Below, one piece after another: positions 50,801 through 61,661 of a DNA stretch of 64,000 nucleotides. The first letter of the stretch is position 1; each line of letters opens with the position of its first letter. Where the stretch lies: the NCBI GenBank assembly GCA_963969345.1, contig OZ017769.1, forward strand, positions 186,001 through 250,000. Reading direction: 5' to 3'. Both the position numbers and the translations under genes were made by a program. The DNA comes from Turbatrix aceti. Taxonomy: Eukaryota; Nematoda; Chromadorea; Rhabditida; Panagrolaimidae. The notes under the pieces are model-generated. The model ran no database searches. It worked only from the letters and a program-made list of their open reading frames with translations, and was not told the DNA's origin.

Positions 50801-52364
50801 AATGATTTTTTCGGTACTGGTGTTGTGCCTGTGCCTAAAAGTCTCTTGGATGAGCCTTTCCTTCTAATTCTGGCAGGTTCCATAGAATTGTGCCTTGAAA
50901 GCGCCACCTGGTCCCCGACAGGAGGCTCCACAGGCGTAATAGGCGACCTTGGGGGCTTAGGAGGACCGAGTGAAGTCACACTGCCTGTGGATTTCTTTCG
51001 TGCCGAGACCACACGATTGCTACTATTGATTGATAATGCTGCGGAGGATTCAGTGATGGACTGAGAATGTGGATGCGCGCCGTAGTGGTTCAGGACTTGT
51101 TTGTGTGTTGTCATCTTGGGAGAGGATTTCAGATCCGGCCTCGTGGGGGGTTCGTCAGCTTCCTCTTCTTCTTCATTGACGGTTTCGATAGTAGATGTCC
51201 GAGATGATGAAGGTAGAGCAGAAGATGAGACTGGACCGACTGGAAAGGGAAATTTCTCAAACTCTGGGGTCCGAGTGAGTTTGCTTTGCTGCATTGTCTC
51301 AGAATAGAATGATTCCTGGGTAGGCGTGACGTGATTGGAATTGGTGAGAGAGGTCCTCGATGGTTCGTTGACCTCTACGTGGACACTTTCCAAGCTCCCG
51401 GCGGAAATCGTGTCATCGCCAACGGATGAAGCAGGATGCACAGTGCCATCGGAGATGCTGCTTCTGGCTGTTGTGGAGTCGTCTTCAGAGAGGCGTCGAA
51501 TAACAGCGTGTCGATGACTGGTCTCTTCTTCGACAGGTGGTAAAATGCCGTTGCCAACCACAATTCTGGGATGTGGAATGCCTTGTTCGCCTTCGTCGGT
51601 GCTGTCTTCAAGCGTTGCCAGGCTAGCGTTGTCATCACTCGTGTCCAGGGAAATGGCCTGCGCCACCTTGTGCCCTTCACGCCGCTTTGACATTCTGACC
51701 ACCGCATTCCTGACTCCCATTGGCACACCCTCAACATCGAGGTCTTCAACAGTACTGACAAGGTCGTCGAACGTGCCCATGATTTCCTCGTAGAGAGCCT
51801 GGAGCACTCCCCGAACCTGTATGCCTTGGGCAGTGCATTGCTTTCGGGTCATCTGGAGCAGCTTGGCCAGGGTTGGACGTGTGCCGACGTGCTGGGTGCA
51901 CATGGTGTTAACAAGAGACGACACATAGATGTCCGTACACGTCGAGGCAAATGCCTGACGGGCAACATCGCCTAGACACCAGACCAACTGCGGTTCCTCA
52001 ATGTCGATACGGTCGAAGATGTTGTCTCGGAGCTCGGGGGGCAAGAAGTCTTCGTCCAGCTGCTCGGAAGAAGCCATTGTGATCTGTAAAAAAAACAAAA
52101 ATATAGTTTTGTCATCATTTTTTTGTATTGCTACCGTAATATCTCCATTTGAAGTCAAATTGACAAATTCGCCGTTGAAGACTCCACGTTTCTCGACCCG
52201 GGAAAGGTGTTCAGCGGCACCGACGATCAATGCTAACTAAAAAAACTGTATTTTTTTTATTTCTTCACGTTGTGCCTCACTAATTCCGGAGCATAGAGTC
52301 CGTCGTCGCGGACCTGAACAATATCAAGTACGTTGACGGCAATGGGAATTCCATTGTCACCCAT
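47863..52364 (-). CDS. KIND-FERM-PDZ scaffold, FRMPD2/PTPN13-like
   Basis: Membrane-cortex scaffold of polarity and junction sites. Minus-strand exons 52364-52281, 52236-52135, 52083-50550, 50502-50358, 50306-48101 and 48051-47863 give 1419 residues. A KIND domain (about 8-190) starts VNVLDIVQVRDDGLYAPELL and includes LVWCLGDVARQAFASTC. A Ser/Thr-rich, disordered linker follows. FERM spans about 505-855 (FNITEHIFFGLAIMR, KNRNRNQGDRYTLHLRFKYYPKKLAF, then the F3 lobe WISIMPDGIGI). Three PDZ domains have carboxylate loops GLGLTL (near 930), SLGFQV (near 1255) and NLGLSL (near 1350). The protein stops right after PDZ3 with no tyrosine phosphatase domain, so the architecture is that of FRMPD2 rather than PTPN13. 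The first two short introns inside KIND were placed by homology and by GT-AG signals. Confidence 0.9.
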
Positions 52365-54543
52365 CACCCATGCAGGCCGGTGAAACCTCTGTGCTTAAAG
52401 TTAAATTACAATGAGTAATGCGTTCTAGTTTCATAGTAAGAAAAATTCGCGATACGAACAAAAATCTGCAAAAAAATCTGAAAGCAGAACAATGAAATTC
52501 TGGTAAACAAAAAGAAACGCCTTTAGCAAATTTTAAAAAATTGTCGATTTTGGTTGTGAAAACATGGATCGAAACCAAATGCGAACAAGACGAGAAGCCA
52601 AACGATGAATGAATATTCTATAGCGTAAGATTGCGATACGAATCATTTGACGGGAACCAACAAGCATAACCGATATCAGAAAAATAATAAATATCGGTGG
52701 CGTTAACAGAGAGCTTATTGAATGCATTTTACAAGGTAAACAACAAAAAAAATGTGATCAAAAAAAATATTTTCTGTTTTCATTTACGTTCAGTTCAGTC
52801 TGATGCGTTTTGTAGAATAGTAGATCTACAATTTTTCTTTACACAAAAAAATTCAATCAGTTTCAAAAAGATCCCTTTTTTGACACAAGCTCCCTTTTTA
52901 TACAAAAAATGTTTCTGCCGCTGACTAATCGACATGTTGGTTTCCGACGCTGTCGATTAGGCGGGGAGGGGCAATTTTTGTTTAAAATGCGATTTACAAT
53001 ATAACCTTTATGCACCATAAAAATCGTCTATATGCTTGTTCAGTCAGACACCATTACTCCCATACCGCGAAAGTGCTTATCACTCCATTTGTTACACATC
53101 AGCAAGTAGTACTTAACGTATTGCGACAAAAATATGTATGTACATAGCAGTGAGTATTTTTAAAGGCAACAAGAATCAAACAAATAAACCGTTAACGGAA
53201 ACATAAAACACACTTCGCAAAAAAACAAATTATTCAAATGTTTTGTTCTCAAAATTTAAAAAAAATAACGCAAAATGAAAATGTTTTCAACACCCCTACA
53301 AATACATAATAGTGCAAAAGTGGAAAGGAAAACATGAGTAACGATACAGTCTGTGTTGACTGGTAGACGAAGGAATGACTGTGATTACTATTGCTGCCCG
53401 GTTAGTAAAAACACACCAGTGTGATTTTTTAACCATGCATAAGGGAGAACAAGGGTACAAGGGTGACACCCACACGTCAGGTCTTTATAAATACGTTTTT
53501 CTTTCTATGTAAAAAAAATGGTAAAATATACAAAGTAAGTGATCGATAAAGAAATCACGAGTGTAAGGTAGATGAAAGCTTTGGGCAAAAAGTATAGACT
53601 ATGATCGAGATCGTCTGTTGAGCGTAAACAAAAGAAAAAAAGTTAGTTTATATTTATCATGTATAAATATATGTTGTCAGGAAAGCATCCTAATGAACGG
53701 ATGCTACACAGTAAGCCAGAAAATAGTATTTTTGACACAATGAATAACAAATACTCAACGGGTTCTCGAAGAAATCGAATACATATCAATTTTTTTTCAC
53801 GAACGTATTCCATAAAATCAGTTTTTTAACAAAAAAATTGAAATTGTGACAAAATTCTGTCACCAACATCATCATGAAAGTGAAGTGAATATCTGTCAGT
53901 CAGTCAGTCAGCATCATGCGTAGTCACTCACTTCTCACTCACTCACCGGCTCCGAAATCATAGGACATCGAAACAACACAAATACAAAACCACCAGTTTT
54001 AAAACCGGATGTAATGTGAAGTTTATTTATTTATTTATTTCACCATTACTCAGTGGTTAGTTATCATTAGACCAGATGTTAGGAGGCACAAATGACGTCC
54101 ACGTAGGCGTAAATGTCTCGATTCGTTTTGGTCGCAATGTGAAGTACCCATTTATATTTATTTAAATTTCCTTGAATCAGTTTATGCAGTTTTTCTTTTC
54201 ATTACACTCCTTTTTTGGTGAGAAAAAACGATACTATTGAAAAGTGAATTATCAGTGAAGAGGGTAGGTAGGATCATTGGGTTTGTACCAAATCCGGAAA
54301 TCGGTGTTCTCTGTTCGACAACAAACAAAGAAAAAAAAGTTATTGGTATCAACGCCGTCGTCGACAGCAAAAACCTAGATGTACAAAAAATAAACAGCTT
54401 GGTTTCTTTTATTTACAAAAAAATAAACAAAAAATAATCTGTGCAACGTGCCAAAAAATCGGATCGAAAATCACGTAATCACATTTTTTTACATTTTTGG
54501 ACAACCGCTTAAAGATAAACCAAAAAATGTTTAACAAATTGTT
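52365..54543. other. Spacer, no gene seen
   Basis: AT-rich. It contains a (GTCA)n run near 53895-53910 and the second copy of the retroposon-like repeat (54022-54098). No coding evidence. Confidence 0.5.
54022..54098 (-). repeat. Dispersed retroposon-tail-like repeat, copy 2
   Basis: Differs from 15118-15194 at one base of 77 and starts with the same (TTTA)n tract. The sequences beyond the shared unit differ, which marks it as a dispersed insertion rather than a segmental duplication. Confidence 0.65.
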
Positions 54544-54545
54544 TA

Positions 54546-56104
54546 CAGTGGTGTGCATAATGATAAGACCACCTCTAAATTTCAAATTTTCACCTGTTTA
54601 CCGATAAGTTAGACAAATTCTGTTTTCAGCAATGAATTCAGCGACCCAGAAAACCCTATTGCGGTTGAGATTCACGTGGTTCCTAGCCGCCGTGAATCAA
54701 AATTGCTAAAACTTGGATTTTGGGGGTGTGCATAAAGATAAGATCACTTGGCTTAAAATTAATTTAGCGGGGTAAAGAGTCAATTTTGACAACTTTGACT
54801 GTTTTATGCAACTACTAGCACTATAATAAAAATAAAAAATGCACATACCCGCGATATTCCGCCGAGCTTGTGCGATATTTTTGGCAAAATTTGATTCCAA
54901 TATCCTCAACATCGACAACGGCATCCTAGAGATCTGTATTTTTGTCCACTTGTTTTCTGTGGGCATAAAAAGTATTGCTACAAGTATTTCACAAGTTTAA
55001 GATCGTAATAGCACCAAACATTTACTTTGATATGCCTGAAAGCCTTTTTTTTGAACTTGAGGTAACACCAAGAACCCACTTTTGGAGATAAATCGAGGTA
55101 CTGCTGTGCATGAAAATTTTTTTCTGCTACGTTTTATTGCATTTTCTGACAGAAACGAACTCTGTCAACATTGTCAGAACGCTATTTTGTACAGAATGCT
55201 CTTGTCGATGGCAATGCGATGCTCCCTGTTCTCAAAAAAATCATAGGTGTCTTACTGCTAAAGTTGCATCTGCTAAAATATTGATTTTCATATGTAAGTC
55301 ATGCCAAACATCATGGACTATCTTGTTTTGAACCATTTTCCATTAAAAAACAAAAAAACTTTCAAATATGCGATATTTTCGATTAAAAAATGGGGTGTAG
55401 GAATCTTTCCGAAATAAGGGTAACTTATGTAAAAACAAACCGCTCCGTATCGGTGTTGTAACACATCGAATGAACTGCGCTTTGTTCTTGCAACGTTGAT
55501 ACAATTTGTATCGGTCAGGATATGCAACAAAACGTAGCAAAAAATTTTTTTCCTACACAACACTACCTCGATTTACCTCAAAAAGGGGTTCTTGGAGCTA
55601 CCTCAAGTTCAAAAAATCAAATTTTATGGCATATCAAAGTAAATGTTTGGTGCTATTACGATCTTAAACTTGTGAAATGCTTGTAGCAATACTTTTTATG
55701 CCCACAGAAAACAAGTGGACAAAAATACAGATCTCTAGGATGCCGTTGTCGATGTTGAGGATATTGAAATCAAATTTTGCCAAAAATATCGCACAAGCTC
55801 GGCTGAATATCGCGGGTATGTGCATTTTTTATTTTTATTATAGTGCTAGTAGTTGCATAAAACAGTCAAAGTTGTCAAAATTGTCTCTTTACCCCGCTAA
55901 ATTAATTTTAAGCCAAGTGGTCTTATCTTTGAAAGAAGTTTTAGCAATTTTGATTCACGGCGGCTAGGAACCACGTGAATCTCAACCGCAATAGGGTTTT
56001 CTGGGTCGCTGAATTCATTGCTGAAAACAGAATTTGTCTAACTTATCGGTAAACAGGTGAAAATTTGAAATTTAGAGGTGGTCTTATCATTATGCACACC
56101 ACTG
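54546..56104. mobile_element. Tc1/mariner-type foldback element with very long terminal inverted repeats
   Basis: Ends are CAGTGGTGTGCATAATGATA and its exact inverse, with a TA dinucleotide on both sides (54544-54545 and 56105-56106). The two arms, about 760 bp each, align along nearly their whole length: close to identical in the outer 450 bp and more diverged toward the centre near 55320-55340. Each arm contains the same open frame of about 80 residues (54706-54966 minus and 55677-55967 plus), simply because of the inverted duplication. I see no DDE transposase, so it would depend on a helper element. Confidence 0.85.
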
Positions 56105-56106
56105 TA

Positions 56107-57890
56107 GTAAAAACTTGTAAACGTTATCAAAAGAGTGCATTCCATGGGAACAACTACTTTTTAAGACAAAAATGTACTTTTTTCTTCCCATTGTGCAATA
56201 TCTTTTGCCAAATCAAATCAACCCCTACACACGCATGATCATGTAGGAGAAAGACTTCAAACTTGGCCTACAGGTAGAGGCGAATACTATAGTACGAGCT
56301 GCTAATGTGATCGTCTCCTTTTCGGTCGTCTTCGTCGTTTCATCAACGTTTTTACTGTCTCCATCCCGTCACACACGCAAGCTGTAATCGTTCTTTCTTT
56401 CTTTTCTCTCTTCAAAATGTACAGTCATCAATATATAAACGGTGCAAAAATTAATCGATTTCTTTTACATTGATGCACAATGTTTATGTTTTTTTGGAGT
56501 TAAAAAAGACAAAAAGAATAAAAGTAATAAAATCTGACGGCACATTCAAAACCGACATCCACAATTAATAAATGAAGACATCGACAGCAATGCAGCTGAA
56601 GGTGACCAAGATATACTATTATAAATGTAAGGAAGAACCACTCCCAGATCTGAAAGAATGTGATGCGCGTGGTTCGTGGTGTACAACAGAGGGCATAAAC
56701 AATTGAGAGATAACTACCACGGCGGTCGGGGCATTCTTGTTATTCACACCACCATGACACATACAAAGGTCAACCAGGGTGGTGGGTAGGTAGCTCATAC
56801 AACACATCACCCATATATGTATATATATATATATATATATATGTATCTCAGGTTCCTAGAAGCAAAGCAAAAAGCCAACAGACATGATTCATATGAAAGA
56901 AGCAATCGGTGATGACGTGACACTCACTGAATCGGACGCAGGTTGGTTGGTTGTTGATCGAAAGAAAACACATCACATCAGAGCATATTGCTTCATCGCA
57001 AGACGAATAAAAAAATTTCTTGATGATGGTAGCGATACGAAAAAGAGTTCTTACATCGTCACAGGTCCACGGACGGACCTGTCAGTCTCCACCAAAAAAA
57101 TAGAACAGTAGAAAAGAAAGGAGACATCGTGTAAGACCAAACCTTATTTGAAAAACGCAAGCAAGCTATGATGAAGCACAGCACTATTCGATTCATCCAC
57201 GGGACAAAAACCTGTCTCTCCGAGGATTTGTTCGTGAGGTTTGCATCGTTTGTCGGATTTACGCCAACAAAAACACAAAACAAACGGCCAGCTCACTTTT
57301 AGGGATACACTAAACATCGATAACAGGAAGGAAACAAACAGAAACATTAGTTATCAAAGTTGCAAGATTCCGGCAACAATAATAGGTGTCGCTGACTGCC
57401 AGTGAATTCTAACCAGTCAGCCAGCGAGCGAGTGCGATTGACCCAGAACCAAAGAAAAATTGTACAAAATACAACAACGCATCGTGGATACACCGACGTA
57501 CAGTGCGGTGCGCGTACAGGTATGGTGCTGCCGCCGCTGTCGTCGTCTTTGTGTCCGATAGTGAGTAACCTCACCGGTGCACCTTGTATTATATTTTATT
57601 TTTCCTCTTAAAATGAAAACGATGCGGATGCGTTGAGACGGAGGGGAGACTGACAGATACATGGTTAAAATTGTGTGAAAAATGTGAATTTAGTAACCAA
57701 TATATTTTTCAGATGCCGGCTTCTGGAGCTAGGACATCTGAAAAATTTATTATCAGTTTCGACGTCAAATTTTCAAACTGCTTCTCAAAATCTGATTTTT
57801 GGCATACAGGGGTATCTTGGTGCGAGAAATCGACTGGGGTATTTGGTTTTCTCAAAAAAACACCTCACTTTTTTGAAACAATTGATTTTT
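56107..57890. other. Spacer with TA microsatellite
   Basis: Holds an uninterrupted (AT)11 at 56821-56842 within a longer CATATATGTATAT tract. Open frames at 56884-57111 and 57402-57662 are short and without homology. Confidence 0.5.
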
Positions 57891-58725
57891 TTCGATTTAC
57901 CTGTATTTACCGTTAAAATAATAGCTGCGGCGTCCGAGAGAAAGCTCCACGGGAAGTATTGAAGCCAGAATCGGATAGTCCATCTTTTGAGACGTCGACT
58001 GATGTACAACACAAAATAATTAGGTACTATTCGATGACCATATGCCGGCTTTTATCACGCGCACTCGTTAAAAAAAGCGTGCAAGCTTTTTTTTGCCTCA
58101 CTGGACGAAAAAGACGTGTGCGCTCGTAACAGGAGTCATGTAACATCGCCTTCGCCTTCATGGCCCCCCGAGGCGCCTCCGGAGGCGAGGGCGAAGGCAA
58201 TAATTTTGGTTTGCGTTACACTGGTCATGTTCAAAAAAACGCCTTGAAGCCAATTTTTGTTTGTTACCTTTGCGGTCAATTGGAGATGATTAGGCACGTC
58301 CCAAATATTGTTTTTAGCAATATTTGGGACGTGCCTAATTGCCGATTTTTATTGGATAATTATGAGGTGAATTACGATATTGCACAGTTTCACGTTTTTT
58401 CAATGCCAGTGGCAATACGCAAAATCTTCGAATAAAAACGTATCTCGCTTAAAACAATATTTTGGACATGCCCAATCATCTACAGATGACCGCAAAGGTA
58501 ACAAACAAAAATTTGCTTCAGTGCGTTAGGCTTGCACGATTTTTTTAACGAGTGCGCATGATAAAAGCCGGCATATGGTCATCGAATAGTACCTAATATT
58601 TTTTGTGTTGTACATTAGTCGACGTCAAAAAAACGTGCAATCCGATTCCGACGTCAAAACTACCCGTGAAGTTCTCTCCCGGACGCTGCAGCCACTTTGT
58701 TGATGGTAAATGACGATAAAACAAA
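57890..58725. repeat. Foldback element of about 0.8 kb
   Basis: The left arm (from about 57895, TTACCGTTA...GCTGCGGCGTCCGAGAG) is an imperfect inverse of the right arm (CTCTCCCGGACGCTGCAGCC...GGTAAATGACG, to about 58725). The best-matching part is GGTACTATTCGATGACCATA (58023-58042) with its inverse at 58576-58595. A 14-bp core dyad CGTCCCAAATATTG / CAATATTTGGGACG (58297-58330) sits at the centre. A GC-rich palindromic patch (58147-58199) interrupts the left arm only. Ends and target duplication could not be defined. Confidence 0.75.
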
Positions 58726-58923
58726 AAATATCAAGCATTTCATATAAATCAGATGTGTTTTGAGAAGTCTGTATACTTCAATCGATCCTTACTTCTTTGC
58801 TTTCTTAATAAAATTAGTTTTTTAGTGCAAAATGCAAATGTTAGACTTCAAAATTATCATTATGCAGAAAAGCAGCTTTCTTTTTACATCGAAGCTCAGT
58901 CGATCGACAGCCTGCGTTGCAAA

Positions 58924-61421
58924 ATGACTTGTGATTTGCTTCGCTTTGTCATTTTTGCACACATCGTGGTCACGGTTTGCGGTGATGTAATGTTCTTCGA
59001 AGGACCGTATACCGCCATGTACGTAAACTCGGATTGTTCTCTACTGTTCTACGACCGTGTCTTTTCAAAGCCGAGCAGCCTGCCTGATGGAGCATGTAAT
59101 GATAATACATTCCGTGTTCAACCCTACTTCTACGTGAAGGGCAAAGATCCTTTGGCTATTCCTAAGGAAAACAAAAAGGAAGCAGAGCCTGCATTTGTAC
59201 TTTCCGTGATCCTCAAAAATATGATTCACATGGTCATGATTGATGGTTCCGGTGAAGTTCTTTTCGAGTGTGAGTTGATTTATTTTTCCTGATGTACAAA
59301 AATATAGTTATTTTAGTCCCCCAGCTGAACTTAGATATCTGGCGATGTCCATACGAGAGGAAGAGTACGAAACTTCAATCTGCCAATGCGGGGTGCAAAG
59401 GTCGGAAAACTCTCACAAATAAAGTTTATGCTGCACTGGTTGGAAGTTCAGGTAAATCGTCTTACTGTATCATGGTCGTCGGCTGGGATACATCGAAGGG
59501 TAACTTGATTCGTGTGTTTGACATTAAGGGCACGACGGCAGAAGATATATTTTATGAAGTAGGTTTAACGTAATTAAAAATGCTTTAAGAAAAATGCTTT
59601 CAGACTGATTTGTTCATTCCGGTGATTGATCTTGACGGCGGGCGATATTCTTTTAAACCTCAACAAGACAATATTTTCTATAATTCAAAGGATTACATCA
59701 TCGAGCGAAACACAAATTATTTGCATGGCTTATTTTCGGTGATCTACGACAATACCTATTCCCAAGTCAATATGCATAACAATAAGTGCCTGACATCTGT
59801 AAGCAACATCAAAACTTTACCGAAATTTAATACCAAAGATTCTTCTCAACTTGTTTGTGGAATGAATATAACAATACCTGGTGCCAAGGTGTATGGTTTC
59901 TACAATTTTGTTAACTACCCGACAAAACGTAAGCAAGTTTTTTTATAATAGTCATATACTAGAAAAAATGTATTTAGTTCCTTTGATGTACTCGGCTCTC
60001 GCAGATACTAAACCTGCATTTAGCTCTATGATTTTCACCGGATCGACTGGCGGAGCTATGAGTATTGATAATGAAGAGGTGGAACCTTTTTCATGGTCCG
60101 ACGAATACCCTGAGGAATGTAAGTTTGGCACTGTTCATGTTTTTCTTTCAATGCTTGGTTTGTAGATATACCATCTCTGTCATTTGTGCTCAATAAGAAG
60201 TACGGCACATTTGCACCCATTATTATGTACTACCAACATCATCAAGGCAATCAAAACAAGAATATCGTAATTCATGCCATAACCTACCGCAAAACCGGCA
60301 CACTGTCTAGCTACATCGAAGAGCGTATCTTGAATCACACAGACATCCAAGGATTATGCAATATCAAAACGAACGTAAAAGATTCAGCAGTCGGCACAGC
60401 GTTTCGGGTTCTAGGCCATAAGCCTGGCATCTTTGATATCGAGGTATTCTTTGAGTTTGGAGCGGACAAGTTCTGCCGAGCGTCGTTGTCTGTGACGAGC
60501 AGTGGTGCCAAAAATTTTAAACTCTTAAATGCGCCAAAATTGAACATCATTCTACCGAATGGCATGAATAGGTACCTCTCCCAGCACGCGGATTGCGACT
60601 TTGATGGAAAGATCTCGGTATACCGTCTGGCTTACGGCCAAGACCATGAATTCAGCATCATCGATATCGTGGAACAAACTTTTACCCCTATTTTTCATCT
60701 TTCGACCTGCGAAACTGTCAATAATTTTATGTGTGACATCAACGTAACCGCGGGCTTCTACGCCGGATTCTATGTGTCGTGCCTATCATCGACGCCGCAC
60801 CAGACTGTGATGAACCGTGTACTGCTCAAAACAGTCAAGAGACAAACTCAGATTCAACTAGCCAAGTACGTCGGTGAATCAGAGTGGTTTTTGCAGGAAA
60901 TGAGAATGGGTAAGTTTGGAATACACAAAATCAGGGTTGCGAAACTCTCCAGGGAATCTCCAATAAAATTCCCCGCATCCAAATAAAGTCATGCGTCCCA
61001 AACGAAATATAAAATAAAAAATCACTCCAAAAACGGTCTATTTATTAACAAGCATTAAAATTGCAACTTTAACATTAAAGCGAGATTTGAAGCCCCAGAG
61101 GCAAACTTCAAAAAAATAATCACATATTTTTTTGAAGTTTGCCCGGAGAATCTCCCGGGGAATCCCAACTTCGCATCCCTGCACAAAATCACTGGCTGGC
61201 CAATTACTATTTCAGATGTTTCTCTGTACAACGTCCTGGACAAGGTTTTCATAAAAAAAGGAAAAGGTCTCACTTTTCGCAGCGAAACCGGCGTAGATCC
61301 AACCGACTATGTTGACGACGGAATGGACGACAGACTTAAGGCCATCTGGGACAGTGATGCGTCGACTCTTGAACTTCCTCTGGCTGCACTGTTGGCGATG
61401 GCCGTTCTGCTTATCCTTTGA
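58924..61421 (+). CDS. Predicted GPI-anchored surface protein, unrecognised
   Basis: Exons 58924-59269, 59317-59558, 59604-59928, 59978-60118, 60166-60909 and 61216-61421 give 667 residues. Residues 1-20 (MTCDLLRFVIFAHIVVTVCG) form a signal peptide. The long extracellular part has evenly spread cysteines (about one per 40 residues) and sequons such as NIT, NHT and NVT, but I recognise no named domain. The last 19 residues (LPLAALLAMAVLLIL after SDAST) end in a hydrophobic stretch with no basic tail, which is the layout of a GPI signal. Intron 5 is enlarged by a transposable element with a perfect target duplication. The ATG at 58924 was chosen because it begins the signal peptide; the frame is open upstream. 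It converges with another unrecognised gene. Confidence 0.75.
60932..61181. mobile_element. hAT-like element in intron 5 of the GPI-protein gene
   Basis: Ends CAGGGTTGCGAAACTC and inverse CAACTTCGCATCCCTG; the flanks CACAAAAT at 60924-60931 and 61182-61189 form a perfect 8-bp target duplication. The subterminal GGAGAATCTCCCGGGGAA palindrome recalls family B, but the centre differs. It is 250 bp long and non-coding. Confidence 0.88.
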
Positions 61422-61448
61422 TCGTACACTATACTGTCTTTTTGACCT

Positions 61449-61454
61449 AATAAA
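61449..61454 (+). terminator. Polyadenylation signal of the GPI-protein gene
   Basis: AATAAA 27 bp after the stop. Confidence 0.6.
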
Positions 61455-61602
61455 TTCATTGATTACATGGGACATTTGTAAAGTATTTCGAATGTGAAGG
61501 CTGCATAATTTTCCCCCTACTGTGAAAGCGTCTACCGTGCACGCAATGGTTTTGGAATGAGGCAGCTATCGTTTTTTAATCTTTTTTACGCATAAAATAT
61601 TT

Positions 61603-61608
61603 TTTATT
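61603..61608 (-). terminator. Polyadenylation signal of the right-edge gene
   Basis: TTTATT on + reads AATAAA on -, 53 bp past the minus-strand stop. Confidence 0.5.
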
Positions 61609-61661
61609 AAAATATTTTTTCAAAACTTCACCAAAAAGTAACACCAAAAAAAGTACACCAA

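Noticed and set aside
54706..55967. Paired frames MPTENKWTKIQISRMPLSML at 54706-54966 (-) and 55677-55967 (+) as a duplicated gene.
   Set aside because: They are the same sequence read from the two arms of an inverted repeat; no domain, no start context and no splice partners.
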